Shown here in pieces: positions 8,450 to 17,821 of a DNA stretch of 43,022 nt; position 1 is the first letter of the stretch; each line of letters begins with the position of its first letter. The translations under genes were made by a program, and so were the position numbers. The notes under the pieces are model-generated. The model saw only the letters and a list, made by a program, of their open reading frames with translations. It was not told the DNA's origin and made no database searches. Source of the stretch: REEB95 sp035632055 (GTDB lineage: Bacteria; Pseudomonadota; Alphaproteobacteria; ATCC43930; CGMCC-115725); NCBI GenBank assembly GCA_035632055.1, contig DASQHO010000083.1, positions 1 through 43,022 on the forward strand, written 5' to 3'.

Positions 8450-10290
8450 TTGCGTTGCTGGTGCCGGGTCTTGTCGAGCTCGCAGGCTGGGCGGCGGTCG
8501 GTTTCGCCGTGCTCACATTCATCGGTATTGGCCGGTTTATGAGCCGAGGCAAGGCGTTGCCCGAAATTGCCCTGATTGCAGGGTGGGGCATCGCCTGCTG
8601 GGTCCTCACCCTATGGGGCGTTGCGCTGCCGGTTACGCTGCGCGTTCCGGCAGTTGGGTTGGCGGTTGCCGGCGTGTTCGGACTGATATGGCCGCAAAGC
8701 CGGCTGACCGCAGCAGATTGGCGGGCGATCGGCCGTGTCGTCCTGTTGGCTTTGCCGTTGTTTGTGGTGCTGGCCTCGGCACGTCCCAGTCAGCCCGATA
8801 CATTCCTCAACCTGCTGCCGAATGCCGCCTACCTCTACGACCACGGAATGTTTCCAGCGGCCGGCCGCCCGCCGGCGTACTCGCTGCTGCCCGCTGCGCC
8901 GTACAATTTGCAATTCGTGGCGCTAATTGCCGGTTTGATTTCGCCGCAGTTTCCCGTGGTGGCGTTGATTGCGTTCAATGTCGCGCTGCAACTTGCCGCG
9001 GGACTGTTGCTCGCGCGGTTGGTGGCTAATTCTGAGGACCGAGCTGGCATACCGGCATGGGGCGTCATCGCCTTCGGCCTGTTGCTTGCGACTGCGCTCA
9101 ATCCTGGTTTCGTGCCGCGCTATCACGTATCGAGCTATAGCGAACCGTCAGTGATGGTGGTGCTGGCGGTTGCGGGGTATCTGGCGCTGCGGCGCGATCG
9201 GACGTCAGCTTGGTTGCTCGCGGCGGCGCTTGTGGCGCTGGTCGAGATCAAGCAGGACAGCATCGCTTTGGCGTTCGGCGTCGTCCTTGCTGCGGCCGTG
9301 CAACCGGCGGGAGTTGGCGGCACGCGTCGTGCTGTCGTGCAGCGCGCGATCGTCGCTGCGGTCCCGGCCGCAGTTCTTTGTGTCGCCTGGAACTGGTACG
9401 TGCATGCGCGATTTGCCAATCCTGATGTCGAACTCACCTGGATGCCGTTGGCACAGTGGCAATGGCACATGCTACCGGCGATCTTCCGTCAGATCGCGCA
9501 TATCATGGGCCAGAAAATCGTCCTCTTCGGGCCGCTCGTCGCTGTGCTGGGCGCGTTTCTTATCCGCAGCTGGCGCGTCACGGCCGCGGGCACGCCGGGT
9601 CAGCGCGCTGGTCTGATGCTGTTAGTCGTCACGTCGGTCTATAACGCCGCACTGCTGTTGAGTTACCTCGGCCATTTCAGCAGCCAGATGGCGGCCGACG
9701 CGCATTCATTCTTCCGCTACAACACGCATCTGTCGCTGTTATTGATGGTCACGCTGGTGCTAATGCTGCGAGTACCGGCGAGTGCGTGGTTTGCGACTCT
9801 GCCAGTGCCTCAGCAGCGGTGGCTGGCCGGGCTCGCGATCGCAGTGTTCATCGGTTGTCCGGTTGCGTTCGTGCATTTTCTGCGCTTCGATCTCGAGACA
9901 CCGCAACTACGCGCCTGGGATTTGGCGAAGCATATTGCCGCCGCCGTCGGTCCCGATGACCGTGTGGCGCTCATTCTGCCGGGCGATGGCAATAGCCTGT
10001 TTCCCGTCCTCGAAGGTTTGCTGCGGATGACACCACCCCGCCGGCCGAATCTCGTCCTCGACGACGTCCAGACGCTGACGCCCGAAACGTTCGGCAAACT
10101 TGCCGCGGACCAATGGGCAGTGATCTCATGCACGCCTGTGGGCATGCCGAATGTTCCGGCAGGTGAAGCCGCGTTGTTCGTCCACAAGGCGACGGGCTGG
10201 AGCCTGGCGGATCACTGGCCGTATGCATCGGCAGATAGCGGACATTGGTCGCGTGTAATCGCTCTGGCACCGCTCTGTCTGCCCGGTTGA
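8446..10290 (+). CDS. Large polytopic membrane protein, GT-C-like (uncharacterised)
   Basis: This 614-residue integral membrane protein has about twelve hydrophobic segments and a C-terminal periplasmic-type domain starting near residue 490 (AWDLAKHIAAAVGPDDRVALILPGD). The loop containing RPSQPDTFLNLLPNAAYLYD, followed by PPAYSLLPAAPYNLQF, resembles the acidic first-loop region of GT-C enzymes acting on lipid-linked sugars, but no specific family was recognised. The GTG start overlaps the stop of the preceding gene by four bases. The frame extends a further 60 codons upstream into that gene, without membrane-protein character, so the coupled GTG was chosen. The two genes form an isolated pair between lptF and pepA. 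They probably act together on one envelope substrate; the substrate is unknown. Confidence 0.7.
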   Translation: MIALLVPGLVELAGWAAVGFAVLTFIGIGRFMSRGKALPEIALIAGWGIACWVLTLWGVALPVTLRVPAVGLAVAGVFGLIWPQSRLTAADWRAIGRVVLLALPLFVVLASARPSQPDTFLNLLPNAAYLYDHGMFPAAGRPPAYSLLPAAPYNLQFVALIAGLISPQFPVVALIAFNVALQLAAGLLLARLVANSEDRAGIPAWGVIAFGLLLATALNPGFVPRYHVSSYSEPSVMVVLAVAGYLALRRDRTSAWLLAAALVALVEIKQDSIALAFGVVLAAAVQPAGVGGTRRAVVQRAIVAAVPAAVLCVAWNWYVHARFANPDVELTWMPLAQWQWHMLPAIFRQIAHIMGQKIVLFGPLVAVLGAFLIRSWRVTAAGTPGQRAGLMLLVVTSVYNAALLLSYLGHFSSQMAADAHSFFRYNTHLSLLLMVTLVLMLRVPASAWFATLPVPQQRWLAGLAIAVFIGCPVAFVHFLRFDLETPQLRAWDLAKHIAAAVGPDDRVALILPGDGNSLFPVLEGLLRMTPPRRPNLVLDDVQTLTPETFGKLAADQWAVISCTPVGMPNVPAGEAALFVHKATGWSLADHWPYASADSGHWSRVIALAPLCLPG

Positions 10291-10356
10291 ACGGGTTGAC
10301 ACTACAGCGATTTCAACGCTCTATCGCAGTTTCGCGGTTTACATCGAGGATCGGCC

Positions 10357-11853
10357 ATGAAAATAAAATTCGCGCCGCCGCGTCTGCCCCGAACGGGAAC
10401 ACTCGTACTTTTCGTCGGCGACGGGCGGAAATTGTCTCCGCAAGCTACGCAGCTCGATCGTCGAAGCGGAAAGGCACTGTCGCGCGCCTTAGGCGCGTCG
10501 CGCTTCAAAGGCAAGTCCGAGGAGACGCTCGCGATCCTGGCGCCCGCCAAGCTCGGCGTGGCGCGCGTGCTGCTGGTGGGAACCGGCAAGGCCGATCCGG
10601 CCGATCGTGCGCTATGGCAGCATTGTGGCGGCGTCATCCTGGCGACGCTCAATGGTGCGGGCGAGAGCGAGGCGGCGGTGCTGATCGAGGCCGGTGACCG
10701 TGCCGCCGAAGTCGCTGCGCACATCGCCTATGGTGCGCAGCTGCGGTCCTATCGCTTTGATAAATACCGGACCAAGGAAAAGCCCGACCAGAAGCAGTCG
10801 CTCAAGACATTGTCGGTTCTAGTCGAAGATGTCACCGCGGCGCGCCGGCGCTACGCACCCCTCGACAAAATCGCGGACGGCGTGTTCTTCACCCGTGATC
10901 TCGTTTCCGAGCCGGCCAACGTGATCTATCCCGAGACGCTCGCCGAGCGCGCCAAGGAGCTGACCGAACTCAGCGTTGCGGTCGAGGTCCTCGACGAGAA
11001 GAAGATGGCGACGCTCGGCATGGGTGCATTGCTCGGTGTCGGACAGGGCAGCGCGCGGCCTCCCCGGCTGCTGGTCATGCAATGGCATGGCGCCGATGAC
11101 AAGAAACAGGCGCCGGTCGCCTTTGTCGGCAAGGGCATTACCTTCGACACTGGCGGCATTTCGATCAAACCGTCCGCCGGCATGGAAGACATGAAATGGG
11201 ATATGGGCGGCGCTGGTGCCGTCATCGGCCTGATGAAGGCGCTGGCCGGACGCAAGGCGAAAGTGAATGTCGTCGGTGTCGGTGCGCTTGCTGAAAACAT
11301 GCCATCTGGCACGGCGCAGCGGCCGGGCGACATCGTCAAATCGATGTCCGGCCAGACCATCGAGGTGCTCAACACCGACGCCGAAGGCCGGCTGGTCCTG
11401 GCCGATGCACTTTGGTACTGCCAGGACCGCTTCAAGCCGCGCGCGATGATCGACTTGGCGACGCTGACCGGCGCGATCATCATCGCGCTCGGCCACGAAC
11501 ACGCGGGTCTCTACAGCAACGACGACAAGCTCGCCGAGCAGCTCACCGCCGCCGGCAAGGCAACAGGCGAGACGCTGTGGCGCATGCCGTTGGGCGATGC
11601 CTACAACAAGCTGATGGATAGCGATGCGGCCGACGTGAAGAACATCAGCGGCAGCCGCGACGCCGGCAGCATCACAGCGGCGACGTTTCTCGAACGCTTC
11701 GTCAACAAGGTGCCGTGGGCGCATCTCGACATCGCCGGCACCGCGTGGGCGACAAAAGATAGGCCGACCGTGCCGAAGGGCGCGACTGGCTTTGGTGTGC
11801 GCCTGTTGAACCGGTTCGTCCGCGACAACTACGAGACCCGCGACGGCAAGTGA
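10357..11853 (+). CDS. pepA: Leucyl aminopeptidase (M17 family)
   Basis: PepA is a cytosolic hexameric di-metal aminopeptidase that removes N-terminal residues during peptide turnover. The 498-residue product has the usual two-domain layout: an N-terminal macro-like domain (about residues 1-165) and a C-terminal catalytic domain. Metal and active-site residues are in place: K259 and D264 in VGKGITFDTGG, K271, D282 in KWDMGG, and D341, E343 and R345 inside the M17 signature NTDAEGRL. GAGG-type ribosome bases (CGAGGAT) precede the ATG. It is followed, with overlap, by holC and then ndk. The lptFG-pepA-holC neighbourhood is widespread in proteobacteria. Confidence 0.96.
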   Translation: MKIKFAPPRLPRTGTLVLFVGDGRKLSPQATQLDRRSGKALSRALGASRFKGKSEETLAILAPAKLGVARVLLVGTGKADPADRALWQHCGGVILATLNGAGESEAAVLIEAGDRAAEVAAHIAYGAQLRSYRFDKYRTKEKPDQKQSLKTLSVLVEDVTAARRRYAPLDKIADGVFFTRDLVSEPANVIYPETLAERAKELTELSVAVEVLDEKKMATLGMGALLGVGQGSARPPRLLVMQWHGADDKKQAPVAFVGKGITFDTGGISIKPSAGMEDMKWDMGGAGAVIGLMKALAGRKAKVNVVGVGALAENMPSGTAQRPGDIVKSMSGQTIEVLNTDAEGRLVLADALWYCQDRFKPRAMIDLATLTGAIIIALGHEHAGLYSNDDKLAEQLTAAGKATGETLWRMPLGDAYNKLMDSDAADVKNISGSRDAGSITAATFLERFVNKVPWAHLDIAGTAWATKDRPTVPKGATGFGVRLLNRFVRDNYETRDGK

Positions 11854-12302
11854 GTGACATCGGCTTCTACCATTTGCGGGGTCTGACGCTCGACCGTGCG
11901 TTGCCGCAGCTGCTCGAAAAGGCTTATGCGGGCGGTTATCGCGTGGTGCTGATGGCTGGTTCGGCCGAGCGCGTTGATCATCTCAATTCCTTGTTGTGGA
12001 CCTACGGCGATGCAGCCTTTCTGCCGCACGGCTCGGCGAAGGATGGCAATGCGGCGCAACAGCCGATCTGGCTCACGGTCGACGACGAGAATCCGAACAA
12101 TGCGGATATGCTCGTACTGATCGACGGCGTGACCTCGCAGCACGTCGACCGCTACAAGCGCGTGCTCGATGTTTTCGACGGCAACGACGAGGCTGCGGTC
12201 GCGGCGGCGCGTGCACGCTGGCAACAGGCCAAGGCGGCGGGCCACGCCCTGACCTATTGGCAGCAGACCGACAAGGGCTGGGAGAAGGCCGGCGCGGGTT
12301 GA
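11850..12302 (+). CDS. holC: DNA polymerase III chi subunit
   Basis: HolC (chi) bridges the clamp-loader complex to single-stranded-DNA-binding protein at the replication fork. The 150-residue product shows the family N-terminus DIGFYHLRGLTLDRALPQLLEKAYAGGYRVVL and the segment SLLWTYGDAAFLPHG with PIWLTVDDENPNNADMLVLIDG. The GTG start overlaps the pepA stop (GTGA), consistent with translational coupling; pepA-holC order is common. The alanine-rich C-terminal tail (AAVAAARARWQQAKAAGHAL) is normal for the family. Confidence 0.93.
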   Translation: MSDIGFYHLRGLTLDRALPQLLEKAYAGGYRVVLMAGSAERVDHLNSLLWTYGDAAFLPHGSAKDGNAAQQPIWLTVDDENPNNADMLVLIDGVTSQHVDRYKRVLDVFDGNDEAAVAAARARWQQAKAAGHALTYWQQTDKGWEKAGAG

Positions 12303-12362
12303 AGCCGGCAGCCGGTCCCGCTATAAACCCGCGACTTTGACGCCAACAATGAGGCCCGGCCT

Positions 12363-12773
12363 ATGGCCAAGGAACGCACGCTTTCAATCATAAAGCCCGA
12401 CGCAACGCGCCGTAATCTGACCGACAAGATCAACGCCCGCTTTGCCGCGCGCGGTCTCAAGGTCGTCGCGCAAAAGCCGATGCACCTGTCCCGTGCGCAA
12501 GCCGAGGGCTTTTACGAGGTACACAAGGAGCGGCCGTTCTTCACGGGTCTTGTCGCGTTCATGACCTCGGGTCCGGTAGTGGTCCAGGTGCTCGAGGGCG
12601 AGAATGCAATCGCGCTCAATCGCGAGATCATGGGCGCCACCGACCCGGCCAAGGCGGCGCCGGGCACTATCCGCAAGGATTTTGCCGAATCGATCGAAGC
12701 CAATTCAGTTCACGGTTCGGATTCCGCCGAAACCGCAAAACGCGAAATCGCGTACTTCTTTCCGAAGCTTTAG
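12363..12773 (+). CDS. ndk: Nucleoside diphosphate kinase
   Basis: Ndk transfers the gamma phosphate from ATP to nucleoside diphosphates through a phosphohistidine intermediate. The 136-residue product starts MAKERTLSIIKPDA, with the nucleotide-contacting K11, and has the active-site histidine H117 in NSVHGSDS, followed by the conserved ETAKREIAYFF. Length is just under the typical 140. GAGG sits eight bases before the ATG. Its last bases overlap the 3' end of the convergent small oxidase-subunit gene. Confidence 0.97.
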   Translation: MAKERTLSIIKPDATRRNLTDKINARFAARGLKVVAQKPMHLSRAQAEGFYEVHKERPFFTGLVAFMTSGPVVVQVLEGENAIALNREIMGATDPAKAAPGTIRKDFAESIEANSVHGSDSAETAKREIAYFFPKL

Positions 12774-12889
12774 ATCAGGAAATAGGCGAGCAGCACCAGG
12801 ACGACGACGATCGTCCCGATCGCCCAGCGAAGCAGCCGCGCAAAGCCGAGCCAGGTCTCGCGGTGCGGTTGCAGATCAAACGTGCTCAT
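12770..12889 (-). CDS. aa3-type cytochrome c oxidase subunit IV (39 aa)
   Basis: The reverse strand encodes a 39-residue protein: a polar N-terminus (MSTFDLQPHRETWLGFARLL) followed by one hydrophobic helix of about 16 residues ending AYFLI. This is the pattern of the small alphaproteobacterial subunit IV of aa3-type oxidases (COX4_pro_2 family), a single-helix accessory subunit of the terminal oxidase in the inner membrane. The stop (TAA) overlaps the ndk stop on the other strand, and the ATG lies 30 bases after the GT87-like gene on the same strand. None of the other oxidase genes (ctaC, ctaD, ctaE) is in the window. No strong ribosome site is seen upstream. The call rests on sequence resemblance over a short length. 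Confidence 0.75.
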   Translation of the reverse strand: MSTFDLQPHRETWLGFARLLRWAIGTIVVVLVLLAYFLI

Positions 12890-12919
12890 CAAAGGCCCCC
12901 GAACAGGAAACTCGGCAAG

Positions 12920-14053
12920 CTATAGCGCGGCCGCCGGCTTTTGCAAACCCCCGAGCGACCGCGTCAGCACGGCGCCCAGCGCCAGCGCATAGAAAGGCAG
13001 CCACCAGAGCTGATAATTATGGTGGGCGGTCGGCGCCGCCAGGATAACCGCCAGGGTCAGTGCGGCGGCCAAGGCGCAACGCACAACTACGTCCGGTCCA
13101 TGGCGCCAAACGTTGACCGTTACCGCGAGCGCCAGCGCGACAACGATCGAACGCGCTGCTACGGCAGCACCTTCTGGTGCGAAAGCCAGCCAGCTGGTGC
13201 TATCCGGCGGTCGGATGGCGTTAAACAAGATGATGTTGTCATAGAACGCGCTAGGCGCGGCGAGGACATAGGGCAGGATGGGCAACAGGCCAATGGCGAT
13301 GCCCAGTCCATAGCGCAGTCGCGCACCATTACCGGGTGGCACCAGACACGGCGCGAACGCGACACCCGGAAATAATTTCGCGGCGATTGAAAGGCCGACA
13401 CAAAAGCCGGATAAAAAATCGCTGCGCGCAAAGGCAAGGAAAGCGACGAGCAGCGGAACAATGGCCACGAGATCCGTCGTGCCTTTCGCAAACAGCTGTT
13501 GCGCCACCAGCGGCAGGGACAGATAGAGTGCGGCCGCGATCACGCCGGCGGCACGCGTTCCGCCCCGCTGTCCCAAGCGCAGCATCAGCACGACTGAGGC
13601 CGCTTGCAGCAGCAGATTGGTGACCAGGACGCCGCGTGACCCGAGCGCCAGGCCGAGCGGCAGGTAGACTACCGGCATTAGAGGCAGATATTTATAGCCG
13701 CCGAAAGAGCCACTGAGCTCTGGATCGATCGGCAGCGTGTACGGGTTCCCGCCGGCGAGCATCGCGTGGCCGGCGGCAAGGGTCGTCGTCGCCATGTCGA
13801 TCAATCGCGGATGGACCATGCGCGTCACGCCGTAAATCAGCGCAGCGGCTGCGAGCACAATAACGAGTACGATGACCGCCCACGATGGATTGGCATCTGT
13901 CGCCGGGCGGCGCAGGGCGCGCAGCATCACCGGCACGGCGGCCAGCAGCGCCAGCATCGCCATAGCCTTCCACGGCCCGGCCTCGTCCCAGTTGAAAATC
14001 TGCACCAGACCGACGGCAAGCCAGAATGCCGCTGCGACGAGCAGGCGCACCAC
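12920..14053 (-). CDS. GT87-like polytopic membrane glycosyltransferase (DUF2029-type)
   Basis: The 377-residue product has about ten hydrophobic helices. After the second helix group it carries ATTTLAAGHAMLAGGNPYTLP. A GGNPY motif in the first large periplasmic loop is characteristic of GT87/DUF2029 enzymes, which include polyprenyl-phosphate-mannose-dependent mannosyltransferases. A second family-like motif, AAKLFPGVAFAP, lies in a later loop. Substrate and acceptor are unknown. Two successive GTG codons start the frame two bases after the purN stop, and the gene reads on in the same direction, so it may be co-transcribed with purM-purN although it has no obvious link to purines. The tiny oxidase subunit follows 30 bases later. 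Confidence 0.72.
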   Translation of the reverse strand: MVRLLVAAAFWLAVGLVQIFNWDEAGPWKAMAMLALLAAVPVMLRALRRPATDANPSWAVIVLVIVLAAAALIYGVTRMVHPRLIDMATTTLAAGHAMLAGGNPYTLPIDPELSGSFGGYKYLPLMPVVYLPLGLALGSRGVLVTNLLLQAASVVLMLRLGQRGGTRAAGVIAAALYLSLPLVAQQLFAKGTTDLVAIVPLLVAFLAFARSDFLSGFCVGLSIAAKLFPGVAFAPCLVPPGNGARLRYGLGIAIGLLPILPYVLAAPSAFYDNIILFNAIRPPDSTSWLAFAPEGAAVAARSIVVALALAVTVNVWRHGPDVVVRCALAAALTLAVILAAPTAHHNYQLWWLPFYALALGAVLTRSLGGLQKPAAAL

Positions 14054-14055
14054 GG

Positions 14056-14687
14056 TCAGGCCACGGCGTCGAGGCGTACCGGTCCCTGCCGGCCGTCGAT
14101 CTCGACGCTGTCACGCAGGACGTGCACGCGGCCTTCGGCGACGAGCCGCAGCGCCAGCGGATAAGCGCGATGCTCGACCGCCAGCACGCGCGCCGCCAAC
14201 TTGCCGGCGTCGTCGTTGGGCAACACCGGCACCGAGCCCTGGACGATGATCGGTCCGCTGTCGACTTCGTTGCGCACGAAATGGACGGTGCAGCCATGGC
14301 GTTTGACGCCGGACGCCAGCGCGCGCGCATGGGTGTCGAGGCCGGGAAATTCGGGCAGCAGCGAAGGATGGATGTTGATCATGCGGTCATGCCAGGTGTC
14401 GATGAACCGGACGCCGAGGATGCGCATGAAGCCGGCGAGACAGACAAGTTCGACACGCGCTTCCTTGAGCGCCGCATCGAGCGCGGCGTCGAACGCGTCA
14501 CGAGTGGCGAAATCACGATGCGCGACAACGCGCCTCGGAATATTCGCCCGTGCCGCGCGCTCAAGACCTTGCGCATCGGCCCGATTGGAGATCACGAGCA
14601 CGATCTCGGCCGGGAAGTCTTGCGTAGCGCAAGCATCAATCAGCGCCTGAAGGTTGGAGCCGCGGCCCGAGATCAGCACGCCGGTCC

Positions 14688-14700
<13 letters not shown>
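14056..14700 (-). CDS. purN: Phosphoribosylglycinamide formyltransferase
   Basis: PurN formylates glycinamide ribonucleotide with 10-formyl-tetrahydrofolate, the third step of purine synthesis. The 214-residue product begins ARLRTGVLISGRGSNLQALID with the phosphate-binding loop, and contains LAGFMRILG, the catalytic N-I-H segment (MINIHPSLLPEFPGLDTH) and the aspartate-bearing VHFVRNEVDSGPII. It starts with GTG and overlaps the 3' end of purM by 13 bases, typical of a coupled purM-purN pair. Confidence 0.96.
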
Positions 14701-15761
<1,061 letters not shown>

Positions 15762-15822
15762 TCGGGCGCTTTCTACGCCAGGACGGCGGCGATGAAAAGC
15801 CCGGCCATGGTAGAGTGGCGCA

Positions 15823-17007
15823 ATGAAAGCGCCTGCCCGGGCTGCCGCGGTTTGGCTCGCCGGCTTCTGCAGCTTCCTCGACCTTTACGCGCCGCAATCG
15901 ATTCTGCCAACGATCCGCGACCTCTACAGGGTCGACGCAGTCGCGGCCAGCCACATGATCAGCGCGACCACGCTCGCCGTGGCGATTATCGCACCGTTTA
16001 CGGGGGCTGGCGCCGACCTGATTGGCCGCAAGCGCGTGATCGTCACCGCCATGGTCGCCCTCATCGTGCCGACGGTCCTGATTGCGCTGTCGACGACCCT
16101 TTCGGCGATGGTGTTCTGGCGCTTCGTCCAGGGGCTGCTGCTGCCGCCGATCTTCGTCGTCACCGTCGCCTATATCGGCGATGAGGTGCCCATTGCCGAG
16201 GCGACTGGCGTTGCCGGCATCTATCTTTCCGGCAGCTGCTTCGGTGGTTTTTTCGGCCGCTTCTTGTGCGGCCTCCTGGTCGGGCCATACGGCACGCGCG
16301 GCGCGTTCCTCGGTCTTGCCGTCCTGACCGCCGCCGCGGCGGTTGGCGTCATCACGCTGTTGCCGCATGAGCGCCAATTTGTGCCGAGCGCCGGTCCGGC
16401 GCACGCGTTGCGCCACATTCTCGGGCATGTCCTCGATCCGCAGCTCGACGCAATTTTCGCTGTCGGTTTCGGCGTGCTGTTCTCGTTCGTCGCGACCTTC
16501 ACCTATGTGAATTTCCATCTCGCCGCGCCGCCGTTCCATCTCTCGGCAGCGGCGCTGGGCACGATCTTCGTCGTCTATCTGGTCGGAGTCACGACGACCC
16601 CGCTCGCTGGAAGATTGGTTCGCCACTTTGGCCGTCGTCGGCTGGTGATCGGCGTACTCACGCTGTGGATTTGCGGTCTGCTGCTGACCTTGATCGGGAA
16701 TCTGTGGATCATCATCGCCGGTCTGGCGATTGGTGCGGGCTGTGGCTTCATCGTGCAGACCGCGGCGACCGCGTCGGTCGCGGTATCGGCACAACGCGCG
16801 CGCTCGTCGGCAGTCGGCCTCTATGTCACCTGTTACTACGTCGGCGGCAGCCTTGGCGCCGTGTTGCCGGGCTATGCGTGGAACCGAACAGGCTGGCCGG
16901 GCTGCGTCGCCATCGTCACCGCCATGCTGCTGCTGCTGGCCGCGGTCGTGCTGCGCTTTTGGCGCGAGCTGCCGGTTCAGGCGAGGCCCGAGCGGAACGT
17001 CGGATAA
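15823..17007 (+). CDS. Major facilitator superfamily transporter, drug-exporter-like
   Basis: The 394-residue inner-membrane product has twelve predicted helices in two halves. MFS motif A lies between helices 2 and 3 (GAGADLIGRKRVIVTA), with a weaker copy in the second half (AGRLVRHFGRRRLVIGV). The overall form resembles YnfM/arabinose-efflux-type proton antiporters, but the substrate cannot be deduced. Only a weak ribosome site (GGTAGAG) precedes the ATG. Its 3' end overlaps that of the convergent epimerase gene by 31 bases. It is divergent from purM. Confidence 0.85.
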   Translation: MKAPARAAAVWLAGFCSFLDLYAPQSILPTIRDLYRVDAVAASHMISATTLAVAIIAPFTGAGADLIGRKRVIVTAMVALIVPTVLIALSTTLSAMVFWRFVQGLLLPPIFVVTVAYIGDEVPIAEATGVAGIYLSGSCFGGFFGRFLCGLLVGPYGTRGAFLGLAVLTAAAAVGVITLLPHERQFVPSAGPAHALRHILGHVLDPQLDAIFAVGFGVLFSFVATFTYVNFHLAAPPFHLSAAALGTIFVVYLVGVTTTPLAGRLVRHFGRRRLVIGVLTLWICGLLLTLIGNLWIIIAGLAIGAGCGFIVQTAATASVAVSAQRARSSAVGLYVTCYYVGGSLGAVLPGYAWNRTGWPGCVAIVTAMLLLLAAVVLRFWRELPVQARPERNVG

Positions 17008-17819
17008 AGCGGCGTCCAGCCCAGCGCCGCTTTGATCCTCGCGTTGGTAACCCGACACGATGCGATTGCCGGCCCGCCTGCCTGCGGCGCCGGTCCGCCT
17101 TCGAGCGCCGCGATATGGCCGAAGAGCTCACGGTAGATGACTGGCGCATCGTCGACCGCGGCCAACAACGCGCCTGGTATGGCGCCCTCCGCCGCGAGCA
17201 CGCAAGCGGCCGCCATGTCGGCGACGTGAATGAGCGAAATGGAGGCACTTCCGTCGCCGGGCAGTTTGAGCGTGCCAGCGCGTGCGGCTTCGCGCCATTG
17301 GCGCTCGCGGCCCGTGCCTGGACCGTAGAACATGCCGCCGCGCACAATGATCCAATCGAGGCCCGACCGCCGCACACGCGCCTCCATGTCGACGGCGGAC
17401 TGGGTGATGCGTGTCGGATGCACCGGAGCGTCCTCGTCGAGCAATAATTCGCTGTCCGCCGCCACGACATGCGCAATGCTCTGCTGCACGTAACGCTTTA
17501 CGCCGGCGTCGCGGCAGGCGGCGATCAGATTGTCGGTTCCCTCGCGCCGCACGCGATCGTTAAACGACCAGTCGGGATTGGAGCCGACAGGCGGGATGAC
17601 GGTGGCCGCGTGAATGGCTATGTCGGCGCCGGCCAATGCCGGACCGAGGGAGGCGCGGTCGAGGATGTCGCCCAGAGAAACAGTGACGCCAAGCCGTTCG
17701 AGTTGCGCGCATTTGTCGGCCGTGCGCGCGATGGAGCTGACCCTATGGCCGCGCTCGATCAGTCGTGGCACGAGGTGGCGTCCGAGCATGCCGGTGGCGC
17801 CGATGATCGCAACACGCAT
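16977..17819 (-). CDS. NAD(P)-dependent epimerase/dehydratase-like protein, atypical active site
   Basis: The 280-residue product is an extended short-chain dehydrogenase with an N-terminal Rossmann fold: MRVAIIGATGMLGRHLVPRL gives the GxxGxxG dinucleotide loop. It continues through LGDILDRASL and the NmrA/epimerase-like core (VIPPVGSNPDW, VRGGMFYGPGTGRERQW, LIHVADMAAACVLA). Where extended SDRs normally have YxxxK, this protein reads RITQSAVDMEARV with neither residue, so it may bind nucleotide without ordinary oxidoreductase chemistry. The ATG lies two bases after the stop of the upstream SDR. A much longer open frame upstream (to 18203) only overlaps that SDR. Its 3' end overlaps the convergent MFS gene. 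Confidence 0.78.
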   Translation of the reverse strand: MRVAIIGATGMLGRHLVPRLIERGHRVSSIARTADKCAQLERLGVTVSLGDILDRASLGPALAGADIAIHAATVIPPVGSNPDWSFNDRVRREGTDNLIAACRDAGVKRYVQQSIAHVVAADSELLLDEDAPVHPTRITQSAVDMEARVRRSGLDWIIVRGGMFYGPGTGRERQWREAARAGTLKLPGDGSASISLIHVADMAAACVLAAEGAIPGALLAAVDDAPVIYRELFGHIAALEGGPAPQAGGPAIASCRVTNARIKAALGWTPLYPTFRSGLA

Positions 17820-17821
17820 CG

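Noticed and set aside
10296..10325. TTGACA before pepA as a promoter
   Set aside because: The -35 is perfect, but no -10 hexamer matching more than three positions lies at 17 or 18 bp spacing, so I did not list it.
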